Source: Paractinoplanes bogorensis (GTDB taxonomy: Bacteria; Actinomycetota; Actinomycetes; Mycobacteriales; Micromonosporaceae). Taken from it: a stretch of 64,000 nucleotides of DNA. Below the pieces are notes generated by a model that was not told the origin of the DNA, searched no databases, and saw only the letters and a list, made by a program, of their open reading frames with translations. The translations under genes were made by a program, and so were the position numbers. The stretch is taken from assembly GCF_018829635.1 (NCBI RefSeq), contig NZ_JAHKKG010000016.1, forward strand, positions 186,001-250,000. Reading direction: 5' to 3'. Positions 17,719 to 26,156 of the stretch are shown here, in pieces; the stretch's first letter is position 1, and the number at the start of each line of letters is the position of its first letter.

Positions 17719-17735
17719 ATACCAACCGCCCGGTT
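17719..17735 (+). promoter_or_regulatory. Second, half-type TetR site upstream of the SDR gene
   Basis: These 17 bases match one arm of the 17024-17061 operator at 12 of 17 positions, with both ends (ATACC and CGGTT) conserved. The site lies just before AAGGAG (17740-17745) and the SDR ATG at 17752. Confidence 0.5.
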
Positions 17736-17751
17736 TTCTAAGGAGATCATC

Positions 17752-18504
17752 ATGCAGTTCACCGGACAGACCGCCCTGATCACTGGTGCATCGAGCGGCA
17801 TCGGTGCCGCGTACGCGAAGGAATTGGCCTCTCGCGGCGCCGACCTGGTTCTCGTGGCCCGCGGCGAGGCGGCCATGCAGAGCCTGGCCGAAGAGATTCG
17901 TTCCCGATACGGGCGCAAGGTCGAGGTGATCGTCGCCGACCTGTCGGTTCCCGGTGCTGTTGCCCGGCTCGATCGCCCTGTCGATGTTCTGATCAACAAC
18001 GCCGGCTTCGGCCTGCACGGCGAGTTCGCCGAAGCCGACCCGGCCCGGCTGACCGCCATGATCCAGCTCAACTGCGTGGCCCTGGTCGACCTGACCCGGC
18101 ACTTCCTGCCCGGCATGGTGGCCCGCGGCCGGGGCACCGTGGTCAACGTGGCCAGCACGGCCGCCTACCAGCCGGTCCCACACCTGGCCGTCTACGCGGC
18201 GACCAAGGCGTTCGTGCTCTCCTTCACCGAGGCCCTGCACGCCGAGGTCAAGGCGTCCGGCGTACGCGTCCTGGCGATCAGCCCCGGAGCCACGCAGACC
18301 CAGTTCTTCGAGGTGGCCGGCGAGAAGGCCGCGTTCGGCCGCCGCCGCGACGTGCGCCAGGTCGTCGCCAGCACGATGCGGGCCCTGGACCAAAACCGCC
18401 CGAGCCGCATCGACGGCGTGGTCAACGCGCTCGTGGCCAACAGCACCCGCTTCGCCCCGAGGCGCATGATCCTGGCGATGGGCAACCGCACCTTCGGCGC
18501 CTGA
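17752..18504 (+). CDS. Short-chain dehydrogenase/reductase (classical SDR)
   Basis: 250 aa. Cofactor motif TGASSGIG (15-22), NNAG in VLINNAGFGLHGEF, catalytic Ser in NVASTAAYQPVPH, and YxxxK in AVYAATKAF are all present, followed by SPGATQTQF. The subgroup looks like the DltE/hydroxysteroid-dehydrogenase-like branch, NAD(P)-dependent; the substrate cannot be inferred. It starts at ATG 17752 behind AAGGAG and probably forms a regulated pair with the TetR gene. Confidence 0.92.
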   Translation: MQFTGQTALITGASSGIGAAYAKELASRGADLVLVARGEAAMQSLAEEIRSRYGRKVEVIVADLSVPGAVARLDRPVDVLINNAGFGLHGEFAEADPARLTAMIQLNCVALVDLTRHFLPGMVARGRGTVVNVASTAAYQPVPHLAVYAATKAFVLSFTEALHAEVKASGVRVLAISPGATQTQFFEVAGEKAAFGRRRDVRQVVASTMRALDQNRPSRIDGVVNALVANSTRFAPRRMILAMGNRTFGA

Positions 18505-18516
18505 ACCGGGCCCGCT

Positions 18517-18735
18517 TCAGGGCTTGCGGGCCAGGCCGATCAGATTGTCCAGCCGCTGGGCCGGCTTCGCGTCGCCGGGCTCCGGGCGCCATTCGGTCAC
18601 GTCGACGAGGTCCGGCTCGACGAATTCGAGACCGTCGAAGTAGCCGGCGATCTCTTCGGGGCTGCGCATGGCGTACGGCGGGTGTCCGCTGTGGAATTGC
18701 CGCGAGCGCAGGACCGGCTCGCGCCGGCGGCGCAC
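18517..18735 (-). pseudogene. Remnant of a DUF574 (SAV2177-type) SAM methyltransferase, 3' end only
   Basis: The frame encodes about 70 residues ending in HPPYAMRSPEEIAGYFDG, then LEFVEPDLVDVTEWRPEPGD. This matches the C-terminus of the actinobacterial DUF574/Methyltransf_19 family (RSxEEIxxFFxGLELVEPGLVxxxxWRP). The SAM-binding part is missing: upstream of 18735 there is only a short non-coding stretch up to the urt leader. I therefore call a 5'-truncated pseudogene. Confidence 0.7.
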
Positions 18736-18908
18736 TGCGAACCCAGCAGGATCCGCGCAACAGCCGGCCCCTCACTGTCGCCGCGGTGAGGGGATGTCAG
18801 GAGTGTGCCATGCGCGCCAGCGCCGTATGGCTGATGACATGACTTTGACATCGGAGATCCGCGAGTGAGCGCGTATTTGCAGGGGAATCTTCACCCGGCC
18901 CGGCGGCG

Positions 18909-18946
18909 GCTACAGAGTTGGAACAATCAAGAAATGTCAGAGTAAT
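18909..18946 (+). promoter_or_regulatory. Candidate GlnR box upstream of urtA
   Basis: Four pentamers spaced by exactly six bases: GCTAC (18909), GGAAC (18920), GAAAT (18931) and GTAAT (18942). The actinobacterial GlnR consensus is alternating gTnAC and GaAAc with n6 spacers. The region is about 90 bp before the urtA start, where nitrogen control is expected. Confidence 0.45.
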
Positions 18947-19030
18947 GACGCGCGGTCAGTCTGCTTGCACCAGCAGCACCCTCCTGGACCTCTACTTCCG
19001 CACCCTTCATCAGGAACGGAGTTCCCACAT

Positions 19031-20317
19031 ATGTTTTCCACCAGCAAGCGGATGCGCGCGCTCGTGGCGTCGAGCGCCGCGGCCCTTCTCCTCGCCGGTT
19101 GTGGCGCCCGAGCCGGCGACGACACGGCCGCCGCCGGGTCGTCCGCCGCCGCCAGCTGCGTCGACACCTCCGGCGCCACCATCAAGCTCGGCTTCCTCAA
19201 CTCGCTGACCGGCGGCATGGCGATCTCCGAGAAGACCGTGTCCAATGTGCTGCACATGGCGGCCGACGAGATCAACGCCAGCGGCGGCATCCTGGACAAG
19301 AAGATCGAGTACGTCCAGGAGGACGGCGCGACCGACTGGCCCACCTTCGCCGAGAAGACCGAGAAGCTGCTCACCCAGGACTGCGTCGCCGCGATCTTCG
19401 GCGGCTGGACCTCGTCCTCGCGCAAGGCCGTGAAGCCGGTCGTCGAGAAGCTCAACGGCCTCTTCTTCTACCCGGTGCAGTACGAGGGTCTCGAGTCGTC
19501 GCCGAACATCTACTACACCGGCGCGACCACCAACCAGCAGATCATCCCGGCGATGGACTTCCTCGCCTCCAAGGGGGTGAAGACGCTGTTCCTGGCCGGC
19601 AGCGACTACGTCTTCCCGCGTACCGCGAACGCGATCATCAAGCTGTACGCGGCCAAGCTCGGCATCAAGATCGTCGGCGAGGAGTACGTGCCGCTGGACA
19701 AGGACGACTGGACCAGCCAGGTGGCGAAGATCGCGGCGGCCAAGCCGGACTTCATCTTCAACACCATCAACGGCTCGTCGAACGTCGGCTTCATCAAGGC
19801 GTACTACGACGCCGGTCTCACTCCCGCGAAGACGCCGATCATCTCGGTGTCGATCGCCGAGGAGGAGGCGCCGGCCATGGGCCACGAGGTCACCGGAAAC
19901 TACGCCTCCTGGAACTACTTCCAGTCGCTGAAGACCGACACCAACCCGAAGTTCATCGAGAGCTGGAAGGCCTACCCCAACAGCAGCGGCGTCACCTCCG
20001 ACCCGATGGAGGCCGCCTACATCTCGCTGTACCTGTACAAGTCCCTGGTCGAGGCGGCCGGCTCGTTCGACGTCGACAAGGTGAACGCCGCGGCGAAGGC
20101 GAAGCCCATCACGTTCGACGCGCCGGAGGGCAAGGTCACGCTCGACGGCGAGAACCACCACATCTCCAAGCCGGGCCACATCGGACGGATCAACGCCGAC
20201 AACCAGTTCGACATCGTCTGGGCCTCCGACAAGTTCATCGAGCCGGACCCGTACCTCGAGGGCTACGACTGGTTCCCGGCCGACATCCGCAAGCAGCTCA
20301 CGGACGCGGCGGGCTGA
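19031..20317 (+). CDS. urtA: Urea/short-chain amide ABC transporter, substrate-binding lipoprotein
   Basis: 428 aa from ATG 19031 behind GGAG. The lipobox is LLLAGC. The mature protein is a type I periplasmic-binding fold of the amide/urea clade: IKLGFLNSLTGGMAISEKTV, ADEINASGGILDKKIEYV, CVAAIFGGWTSSSRKAV, FFYPVQYEGLESSPNIYYTGA and the C-terminal HHISKPGHIGRI. These are characteristic of UrtA. It delivers urea to the UrtBC channel. It is the first gene of urtABCDE, behind a GlnR-like box. No urease genes lie in the window. Confidence 0.95.
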   Translation: MFSTSKRMRALVASSAAALLLAGCGARAGDDTAAAGSSAAASCVDTSGATIKLGFLNSLTGGMAISEKTVSNVLHMAADEINASGGILDKKIEYVQEDGATDWPTFAEKTEKLLTQDCVAAIFGGWTSSSRKAVKPVVEKLNGLFFYPVQYEGLESSPNIYYTGATTNQQIIPAMDFLASKGVKTLFLAGSDYVFPRTANAIIKLYAAKLGIKIVGEEYVPLDKDDWTSQVAKIAAAKPDFIFNTINGSSNVGFIKAYYDAGLTPAKTPIISVSIAEEEAPAMGHEVTGNYASWNYFQSLKTDTNPKFIESWKAYPNSSGVTSDPMEAAYISLYLYKSLVEAAGSFDVDKVNAAAKAKPITFDAPEGKVTLDGENHHISKPGHIGRINADNQFDIVWASDKFIEPDPYLEGYDWFPADIRKQLTDAAG

Positions 20318-20393
20318 TCACCTCCGGGGGTCGCGTGTCACGGCACGCGGCCCCTCCGACCCTCCACAGAGACGCTAGAGAGAGCGAACGCAC

Positions 20394-21278
20394 GTGGACG
20401 CATTGATGGCACCACTGCTGAACGGCAGCGCCCAGGGCGCGCTGCTTCTGCTCGCCGCGCTGGGCCTCTCGCTCACCTTCGGCCAGATGGGCGTGATCAA
20501 CATGGCCCACGGCGAGTTCCTCATGATCGGCGCGTTCTCGGCCTACCTGGTCCAGCAGGTCATCTCGGCCAGCGACCTGTCGATCCCGGTCGCGTTGCCG
20601 GTCGCGTTCGTCGTCGCCGGCCTGTTCGGCCTCGTGCTCGAGGTCACCATCATCCGCTGGATGTACCGCCGGCCCCTCGACACCCTGCTCGTCACGGTCG
20701 GGGTGGGTCTGATCCTGCAGCAGGCGGCCCTGCAGATCTTCCCGTCCCAGGGTGTGCCGGTCGAGAAACCCAGTTGGCTCGACGGGCAGTTGACCGTCCT
20801 CGGCTATGGCTGGCCGCTGCGGCAGGTGTTCACCATCCTGCTCGCGTCCGTCTGCGTCGCTGTGCTGTCGGCCTGGCTCAAATACACCTCGTTCGGCCGT
20901 CGCATCCGCGCGACCGTGCACAACCGGGACCTGGCCGAGACCGCGGGCATTTCCACCCGTACGGTCGACCGCCTCACGTTCTTCGTCGGTTCGGGTCTGG
21001 CCGGTGTCGCCGGCGTGGCCGCGTCGCTCATCGGCGGCACGAACTCGCAGATGGGCGCGCAGTACATCATCCCGGCCTTCCTCGTCGTCGCCGCCGGTGG
21101 CATCGGCCAGCTCAAGGGCACGATCATCGCCGCGTGGGCGGTGGGTGTGGCCCTGGCGTTCTTCGCCTACTGGACCACCGGCAGCCTCGCGCAGGTGCTC
21201 GCCTTCATCCTCGTGATCGTCTTCCTGCAACTGCGCCCGCAGGGCCTGTTCACGGTGCGAACCAGGAGTCTGGTATGA
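20394..21278 (+). CDS. urtB: Urea ABC transporter permease
   Basis: 294 aa from GTG 20394. It is a branched-chain-amino-acid-type (LivH-like) permease with about eight membrane segments. Family blocks: LTFGQMGVINMAHGEFLMIGAF, DTLLVTVGVGLILQQAALQIF, ATVHNRDLAETAGISTRTVDRL (the ATPase-coupling loop) and the TNSQMGAQYIIPAFLVVAAG phrase. Its stop overlaps the first ATG of urtC (ATGA). Confidence 0.94.
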   Translation: MDALMAPLLNGSAQGALLLLAALGLSLTFGQMGVINMAHGEFLMIGAFSAYLVQQVISASDLSIPVALPVAFVVAGLFGLVLEVTIIRWMYRRPLDTLLVTVGVGLILQQAALQIFPSQGVPVEKPSWLDGQLTVLGYGWPLRQVFTILLASVCVAVLSAWLKYTSFGRRIRATVHNRDLAETAGISTRTVDRLTFFVGSGLAGVAGVAASLIGGTNSQMGAQYIIPAFLVVAAGGIGQLKGTIIAAWAVGVALAFFAYWTTGSLAQVLAFILVIVFLQLRPQGLFTVRTRSLV

Positions 21279-21306
21279 CCAAGAACCAGGAGTCTGGCAT
21301 GACCAA
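21259..21306 (+). repeat. 24-bp tandem duplication of the urtC ribosome site and start codon
   Basis: Copies 21259-21282 and 21283-21306 differ at one base. Each contains CCAGGAG, an ATG seven bases later and GACCAA. The first ATG (21275) overlaps the urtB stop and the second (21299) is in frame, so urtC has two complete initiation sites. Confidence 0.9.
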
Positions 21307-22396
21307 GATGAAGCCATGGATCTCGCTCGGCGGCATCGGGGTGCTCGCCGTCCTGCTCCTCGCGGTCGCCCCCCTCGTGCTCTCCGATCACTGGCTCAAC
21401 AACCTCGGCAAGTACAGCTGCTGGGCCATCGCCGCCGTCGGCATCGGCCTGGCCTGGGGCCGGGGCGGGATGCTGGTGATGGGGCAGGGCGTGTTCTTCG
21501 CTCTCGGCGCCTATTCGATGGCCATGCACCTCACCCTGGAGACCGCCGGTGACCGGGTCCCCGGGTTCATGGTGCTCTACGACCCGCTCGCGCCGCTCCC
21601 GATGTTCTGGGAGCCGTTCCGCAGCACGGGTTTCACCCTGCTGGCGATCGTGCTGCTGCCGGTGGTCGTGGCCGGCGCACTCGGCTACGCGCTGTTCAAG
21701 CGCCGGGTGAAGGGCGCCTACTTCGCGATCCTGACCCAGGCGCTCGCCGTCGCGCTGGCCACCCTGATCAGTTCCACGATCCGCGAGACCGGCGGCGACA
21801 CCGGGCTCAGCGACTTCAAGTATTTCTTCGGCTTCGTGCTGAACGACCCGGCGAACCGGCTGATGGTCTATCTCATCGCGGCCGGGCTGCTCATCGTGTG
21901 CCTGCTGGCGGTCTGGCAGTTCTACCGCAGCCGCTTCGGTGAGCTCCTCGTCGCCACCCGGGACGCCGAGGAGCGGGTGCGCTTCCTCGGCTACGACCCG
22001 GCCAACGTCAAGCTCGTCGCCTTCGTCGTCTCCGCGCTGATGGCCAGCATCGGCGGGGCGATGTTCGTGCCCATCGTCGGCATCATCACCCCGGCCGAGA
22101 TCGGCGCCGCCGCCTCGATCCTGATGATCGCGGGCGTTGCCCTGGGCGGCCGCGCGTCGCTCTTCGGCCCCGCGCTCGGCGCGATGGCGGTCGGCTGGGG
22201 GCAGTCGAGTCTCGGCTCGACCTGGCCCGACGGCTGGCCTTACGTCCTCGGCCTGTTGTTCATCGTCGTCATTCTTTTCCTCCCGTACGGGTTGTCGTCC
22301 CTCCCGGCCCGATTCGCCGCATTGCGCCGACGACCCCCCAAGGAACAGCCCGCTCCGGCGCCCGCGCCCGCAGAGCTGGAAGAGGTCCACTCATGA
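21275..22396 (+). CDS. urtC: Urea ABC transporter permease
   Basis: 373 aa from ATG 21275, or 365 from the duplicated start at 21299. A LivM-like permease with about ten membrane segments: WAIAAVGIGLAWGRGGMLVMGQG, AYFAILTQALAVALATLI, ATRDAEERVRFLGYDPANVKL (coupling loop) and VPIVGIITPAEIGAAASILMI. It pairs with UrtB to form the pore. The last four bases overlap urtD. Confidence 0.94.
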   Translation: MTKNQESGMTKMKPWISLGGIGVLAVLLLAVAPLVLSDHWLNNLGKYSCWAIAAVGIGLAWGRGGMLVMGQGVFFALGAYSMAMHLTLETAGDRVPGFMVLYDPLAPLPMFWEPFRSTGFTLLAIVLLPVVVAGALGYALFKRRVKGAYFAILTQALAVALATLISSTIRETGGDTGLSDFKYFFGFVLNDPANRLMVYLIAAGLLIVCLLAVWQFYRSRFGELLVATRDAEERVRFLGYDPANVKLVAFVVSALMASIGGAMFVPIVGIITPAEIGAAASILMIAGVALGGRASLFGPALGAMAVGWGQSSLGSTWPDGWPYVLGLLFIVVILFLPYGLSSLPARFAALRRRPPKEQPAPAPAPAELEEVHS

Positions 22397-23172
22397 CCGG
22401 CGCTTCTCTCGTTGTCACGGACCTCCGCGTCGAGTTCTCGGGTTTCGTCGCGGTCGGCGGCGTCTCGTTCGACGCGCACCCCGGCGAGGTCCGGTTCCTG
22501 ATCGGCCCGAACGGCGCCGGCAAGACGACCTGCATCGACGCCATCACCGGGCTGACCAAGGCCACCGGGTCGGCCCGGCACGGCGACCAGGAGTTGCTCG
22601 GCCGGCCGGTCCACAAGATCGTCCGCCTCGGGGTCGGACGTACGTTCCAGACCGCGAGCGTCTTCGACGAGCTCACCGTGCTGCAGAACCTCGACATCGC
22701 CGCCGGGCGCCACCGCTCCTCGTTCTCACTGTTGCGGGCCCGCCGTGGCGTCGATCCGTCGATCGAGCACGCGCTGGAGGAGACCGGACTCACCGGCGAG
22801 CTCACCACGCCGGCCGGCATCCTGTCGCACGGCCAGAAACAGTGGCTCGAGATCGCGATGCTGCTCGTGCAGGACGCGAAGGTGCTGCTGCTCGACGAGC
22901 CCGTCGCCGGGATGAGCCAGGACGAGCGCACCGCGACCGGTGAGCTTCTGCAGCGCATCGCGGCCAAGCGCATCGTGCTCGTGGTCGAGCACGACATGGA
23001 CTTCATGCGCCGGTTCGCCACCCGGGTGACCGTGCTGCACCAGGGCCAGGTGCTCTCCCAGGGCACGGTGGCCGAGGTGCAGGCCGACCCCAAGGTGCAG
23101 GAGGTCTACCTCGGCACCGCCGGCGCCGCCACCACTGCCGCCATGGCCGTCGTGCTCGAAAAGGAGGGGTGA
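22393..23172 (+). CDS. urtD: Urea ABC transporter ATP-binding protein
   Basis: 259 aa. Walker A GPNGAGKTT (about 38-46), the LivG-type phrase VGRTFQTASVFDELTVLQNL, signature LSHGQKQWLEIAMLL, Walker B VLLLDEPVAGM and switch His in VVEHDMDFM. LSHGQKQWLEI is the usual UrtD variant of the ABC signature. ATG overlaps the urtC stop. Confidence 0.95.
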   Translation: MTGASLVVTDLRVEFSGFVAVGGVSFDAHPGEVRFLIGPNGAGKTTCIDAITGLTKATGSARHGDQELLGRPVHKIVRLGVGRTFQTASVFDELTVLQNLDIAAGRHRSSFSLLRARRGVDPSIEHALEETGLTGELTTPAGILSHGQKQWLEIAMLLVQDAKVLLLDEPVAGMSQDERTATGELLQRIAAKRIVLVVEHDMDFMRRFATRVTVLHQGQVLSQGTVAEVQADPKVQEVYLGTAGAATTAAMAVVLEKEG

Positions 23173-23173
23173 C

Positions 23174-23857
23174 ATGCTCGAGCTCACCGACATCGAGGCC
23201 GGCTACGGGCGTACGCAGGTGCTCCACGGCGTGACCGTGCCGACCGGCAAGGTGGTGGCCGTGCTCGGCCACAACGGCGCCGGCAAGACGACCCTGCTGC
23301 GTCTCGCGATCGGCCTCATCAAGCCGTCGAAGGGCCGGGTGTTCTTCGACGGCGAGAACATCGCGTCGCTGGCCCCCAACAAGCGCGTGGCCCGCGGCAT
23401 GGCGTACGTGCCCCAGGGCCAGCAGGCGTTCGGCCAGCTCACCACGATGGAAAATCTGCAGCTGGTCGCGGACGGACGCCGGCGCGGCAAGACGCTCATC
23501 GACGCGCAGCTGGCCCGCTTCCCCGCCCTGGAGAAGTTCGCCACCCGCAAGGCGGGCCTGCTCTCGGGCGGCCAGCGTCAGCAGCTCGCGATCGCCCGCG
23601 CGCTCATCACCGAGCCGAAGCTGCTCATCCTGGACGAGCCGACCGAGGGCATCCAGCCCACGATCGTCGCCGAGATCGAGCACACCATCATGCAGCTGGC
23701 CGGCGAGGGCATCAGCGTGCTGCTCGTCGAGCAGCACATCGGCTTCGCTCTCGAGGCCGCCGAGCGCTACGTGGTACTCGCCTCGGGCTTCGTCGCGCAG
23801 ACCGGCGAGGGTGGTTCGGCCGCCGCCGCCACCGTGCGGGCCGCCATGGCGATCTGA
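23174..23857 (+). CDS. urtE: Urea ABC transporter ATP-binding protein
   Basis: 227 aa. Walker A GHNGAGKTTLL, Q-loop AYVPQGQQAFGQLTTMENL, signature LLSGGQRQQLAIARAL, Walker B LLILDEPTEGIQPTIV and VLLVEQHIGFA. The phrase PTEGIQP is typical for UrtE/LivF. It follows urtD by one base, with AAGGAGGGG as its ribosome site. Confidence 0.95.
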   Translation: MLELTDIEAGYGRTQVLHGVTVPTGKVVAVLGHNGAGKTTLLRLAIGLIKPSKGRVFFDGENIASLAPNKRVARGMAYVPQGQQAFGQLTTMENLQLVADGRRRGKTLIDAQLARFPALEKFATRKAGLLSGGQRQQLAIARALITEPKLLILDEPTEGIQPTIVAEIEHTIMQLAGEGISVLLVEQHIGFALEAAERYVVLASGFVAQTGEGGSAAAATVRAAMAI

Positions 23858-23913
23858 GCCGCCATGACCCACGTCCGCAATGCCGTCGTAACACCGGACA
23901 GCGACGATGCCCT

Positions 23914-25590
23914 GTGTCGACGGACAACGCACGTGCGGCGGCGGAGGACAGTCTCGAGGACTACGCCTTCCGCTACGTGCCGCGCACCTTCCGGCGGTGG
24001 AGCGCGGCCTCGGTCGGCGCGACCGCCCTCGGGTCCATCGCATTCCTCGCCGACTTCTCGATCGGCGCGAGCATCGGCATCGACCACGGCACCGACAACG
24101 CCGTGCTCGGCATCCTGTTCGCGTCGGTCATCATCCTCGTCGTGGGCGTCCCGGTCGCCTACTACGCCGCTCGCTACAACCTCGACCTCGACCTCATCGC
24201 CCGTGGCTCCGGATTCGGCTACTACGGCTCGATCATCACGACCGTGATCTTCGCCGGCTTCACCTGCATCTTCTTCGCTCTGGAGGGCGCCATCATGGCG
24301 CAGGGGCTGCAGGTGGCGACGGACCTGCCGTTGTGGCTCGGCTACCTCATCTCGACTGTCGTGGTGATCCCGATCGTCATCTACGGCATGCGTGCGCTGG
24401 AACGCCTGCAGTTCTGGACCACGCCCCTGTGGCTCGCCCTCGCCCTGCTGCCGCTGCTGTGGATCCTCGTCTCCGACCCCGAGGCGGTAGGCGCCTTCAC
24501 GTCGTTCACCGGCAACTCCGACGGTTCGATCAGCTTCGGCGCGGTCGTCTCGAGTGCGGCCGTGTGCTTCGCCCTCACGCCACAGCTGGCCGAGCAGATC
24601 GACTATCTCCGAGCCATGCCCCCGCGTACGAGGTCGAACACCCGCTCGTGGTGGACGTCGTTCGTGTTCTCCGGTCCGGGCTGGGTCGTCTTCAGTGGCA
24701 CCAAGCAGGTGATCGGGGTGTTCCTCGCCGTCTACCTGCTGGTGAAGGTCGATCCCGATCTCGGGCACCGCGCGACCGAGCCGGTCCAGCAGTTCGTCGG
24801 GATGTACCAGACCCTCATCCCCGACTGGCTCGCGATCATTCTCGCCGTCGTGCTCATCGTGGTCGCCCAGGTGAAGATCAACGTGACCAACGCCTACTCG
24901 GGCTCACTGGCGTGGTCGAACGTCTTCACCCGAGCCGCGAAGCACTACCCCGGGCGTACGGTATTCGTGCTGTTCAACCTCCTTATTGCGTACGTACTCA
25001 TGATGTTGGACGTTTTTACTCTGATCACCTTCGTGCTGAGCCTGTACGCCAACGTCGTCATGGCGTGGCTCGTCACGATCGCCACCGACATCGCGATCAA
25101 CAAATGGGTGCTGCGCATCTCGCCGCGCTACCCCGAGTTCCGGCGCGGCATGCTGCACGACTGGAATCCGGTCGGGCTGGTGTCGGTGGGGCTCGCGTCG
25201 ACGCTGTCGCTGCTCGCGTTCGCCGGGCTGCTCGGCCCCGCCGTCAAGCCGTTCTCGGTGCTGATCGCGATCGGCGTCGCGATGGTCACCACGCCGGTCA
25301 TGGCCGTCGCCACGCGGGGCCGCTACTACCTGCGCCGCCGCTCCGACGGCATCGACTCCCCGCGGTTCGACGCCGACGGCAACCCTTCCGGCGAGCGGCT
25401 CCGCTGCCACGTCACCGGGTATACCTTCGAGCGGCCGGATATGCTGGCCTCGGCGGAGAGAGGGCCGCACGGCCAGGTGCAGTACGTGTCGTCGCTGGCG
25501 CTCACCCTCGACGATTCTGACCAGTACGTGCTCCCGCCGGAAGTCACCGGGCCCCCGCGCTGGGCATCCCAACGACGTGGGGGGACGTGA
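23914..25590 (+). CDS. NCS1/CodB-type permease with soluble C-terminal tail
   Basis: 558 aa from GTG 23914. About twelve membrane segments carry NCS1 features: an N-terminal WSAASVGATALGSIAFLADF, IARGSGFGYYGSIITTVIFA, and TNAYSGSLAWSNVF near segment 8, as in purine/cytosine/allantoin transporters. The last 95 residues (from about RSDGIDSPRFDADG) are soluble. It starts 56 bp after urtE and is followed without a gap by two TetR genes, so uptake of a second N-rich compound with urea is likely; the substrate is not predictable. Confidence 0.8.
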   Translation: MSTDNARAAAEDSLEDYAFRYVPRTFRRWSAASVGATALGSIAFLADFSIGASIGIDHGTDNAVLGILFASVIILVVGVPVAYYAARYNLDLDLIARGSGFGYYGSIITTVIFAGFTCIFFALEGAIMAQGLQVATDLPLWLGYLISTVVVIPIVIYGMRALERLQFWTTPLWLALALLPLLWILVSDPEAVGAFTSFTGNSDGSISFGAVVSSAAVCFALTPQLAEQIDYLRAMPPRTRSNTRSWWTSFVFSGPGWVVFSGTKQVIGVFLAVYLLVKVDPDLGHRATEPVQQFVGMYQTLIPDWLAIILAVVLIVVAQVKINVTNAYSGSLAWSNVFTRAAKHYPGRTVFVLFNLLIAYVLMMLDVFTLITFVLSLYANVVMAWLVTIATDIAINKWVLRISPRYPEFRRGMLHDWNPVGLVSVGLASTLSLLAFAGLLGPAVKPFSVLIAIGVAMVTTPVMAVATRGRYYLRRRSDGIDSPRFDADGNPSGERLRCHVTGYTFERPDMLASAERGPHGQVQYVSSLALTLDDSDQYVLPPEVTGPPRWASQRRGGT

Positions 25591-26156
25591 TGGAGGAGCC
25601 GGTCGACACCGCGACCGCGATTCTCGCGAGTGCTGTGGTGCTGCTGCGCGAGCGCATGTTCGACGACATCTCCTACCGTGCCCTGGCCGACGAGGTCGGC
25701 ATCTCGGAGCGCACGATCTACCGCCAATACCCCACGCGCGCGCACCTGCTCGCCGCCCTCTCGAACTGGATCGAGCAGACCCGCTTCCCGCTGCCGCCGT
25801 TCGTGACCGTGTCCGATTTCCGCGCCGCCGTGCACGAGCGTTTCCGGGCTTTCGACACCCTTCCCGCGTACGCGTACGTCGGCGCCCGGGCGTCCGCGAT
25901 CTCGCCCACCCTGAACACCGAACCGGCCTACATCACCCGCGCGATCGAGGCGATGCTCGAGGTGGCGGCGCCGACGCTCAACCGGCGCGACCAGCGGCGG
26001 GTCGCGGCTTCCCTGCGCTACTTCTCGTCGGCGATGTTCTGGGCCCGCCTGCGCACCGGCTTCGACCTGGACGCCGACGAGATCGGCGAGGCGTTCGACC
26101 GCGCCGTCGACACCGTGCTGGCCAAGCTCCCCGCGGCCACCTGGGCCGAACCGTGA
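25590..26156 (+). CDS. TetR-family regulator (first of a tandem pair)
   Basis: 188 aa from ATG 25590, overlapping the permease stop (TGATG); GTG 25587 would add one residue. HTH: ISYRALADEVGISERTIYRQYPTRAHLL. The C-terminal region (ISPTLNTEPAYITRAIEAML) is helical. The stop overlaps the next tetR gene, which has the same HTH layout, so the pair probably arose by duplication. The position suggests control of the permease or urt operon. Confidence 0.88.
   Translation: MEEPVDTATAILASAVVLLRERMFDDISYRALADEVGISERTIYRQYPTRAHLLAALSNWIEQTRFPLPPFVTVSDFRAAVHERFRAFDTLPAYAYVGARASAISPTLNTEPAYITRAIEAMLEVAAPTLNRRDQRRVAASLRYFSSAMFWARLRTGFDLDADEIGEAFDRAVDTVLAKLPAATWAEP

Noticed and set aside
19010-20179. 389-codon minus-strand ORF opposite urtA
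   Set aside because: It is a shadow of urtA; urtA has full family homology, a lipobox and a ribosome site.
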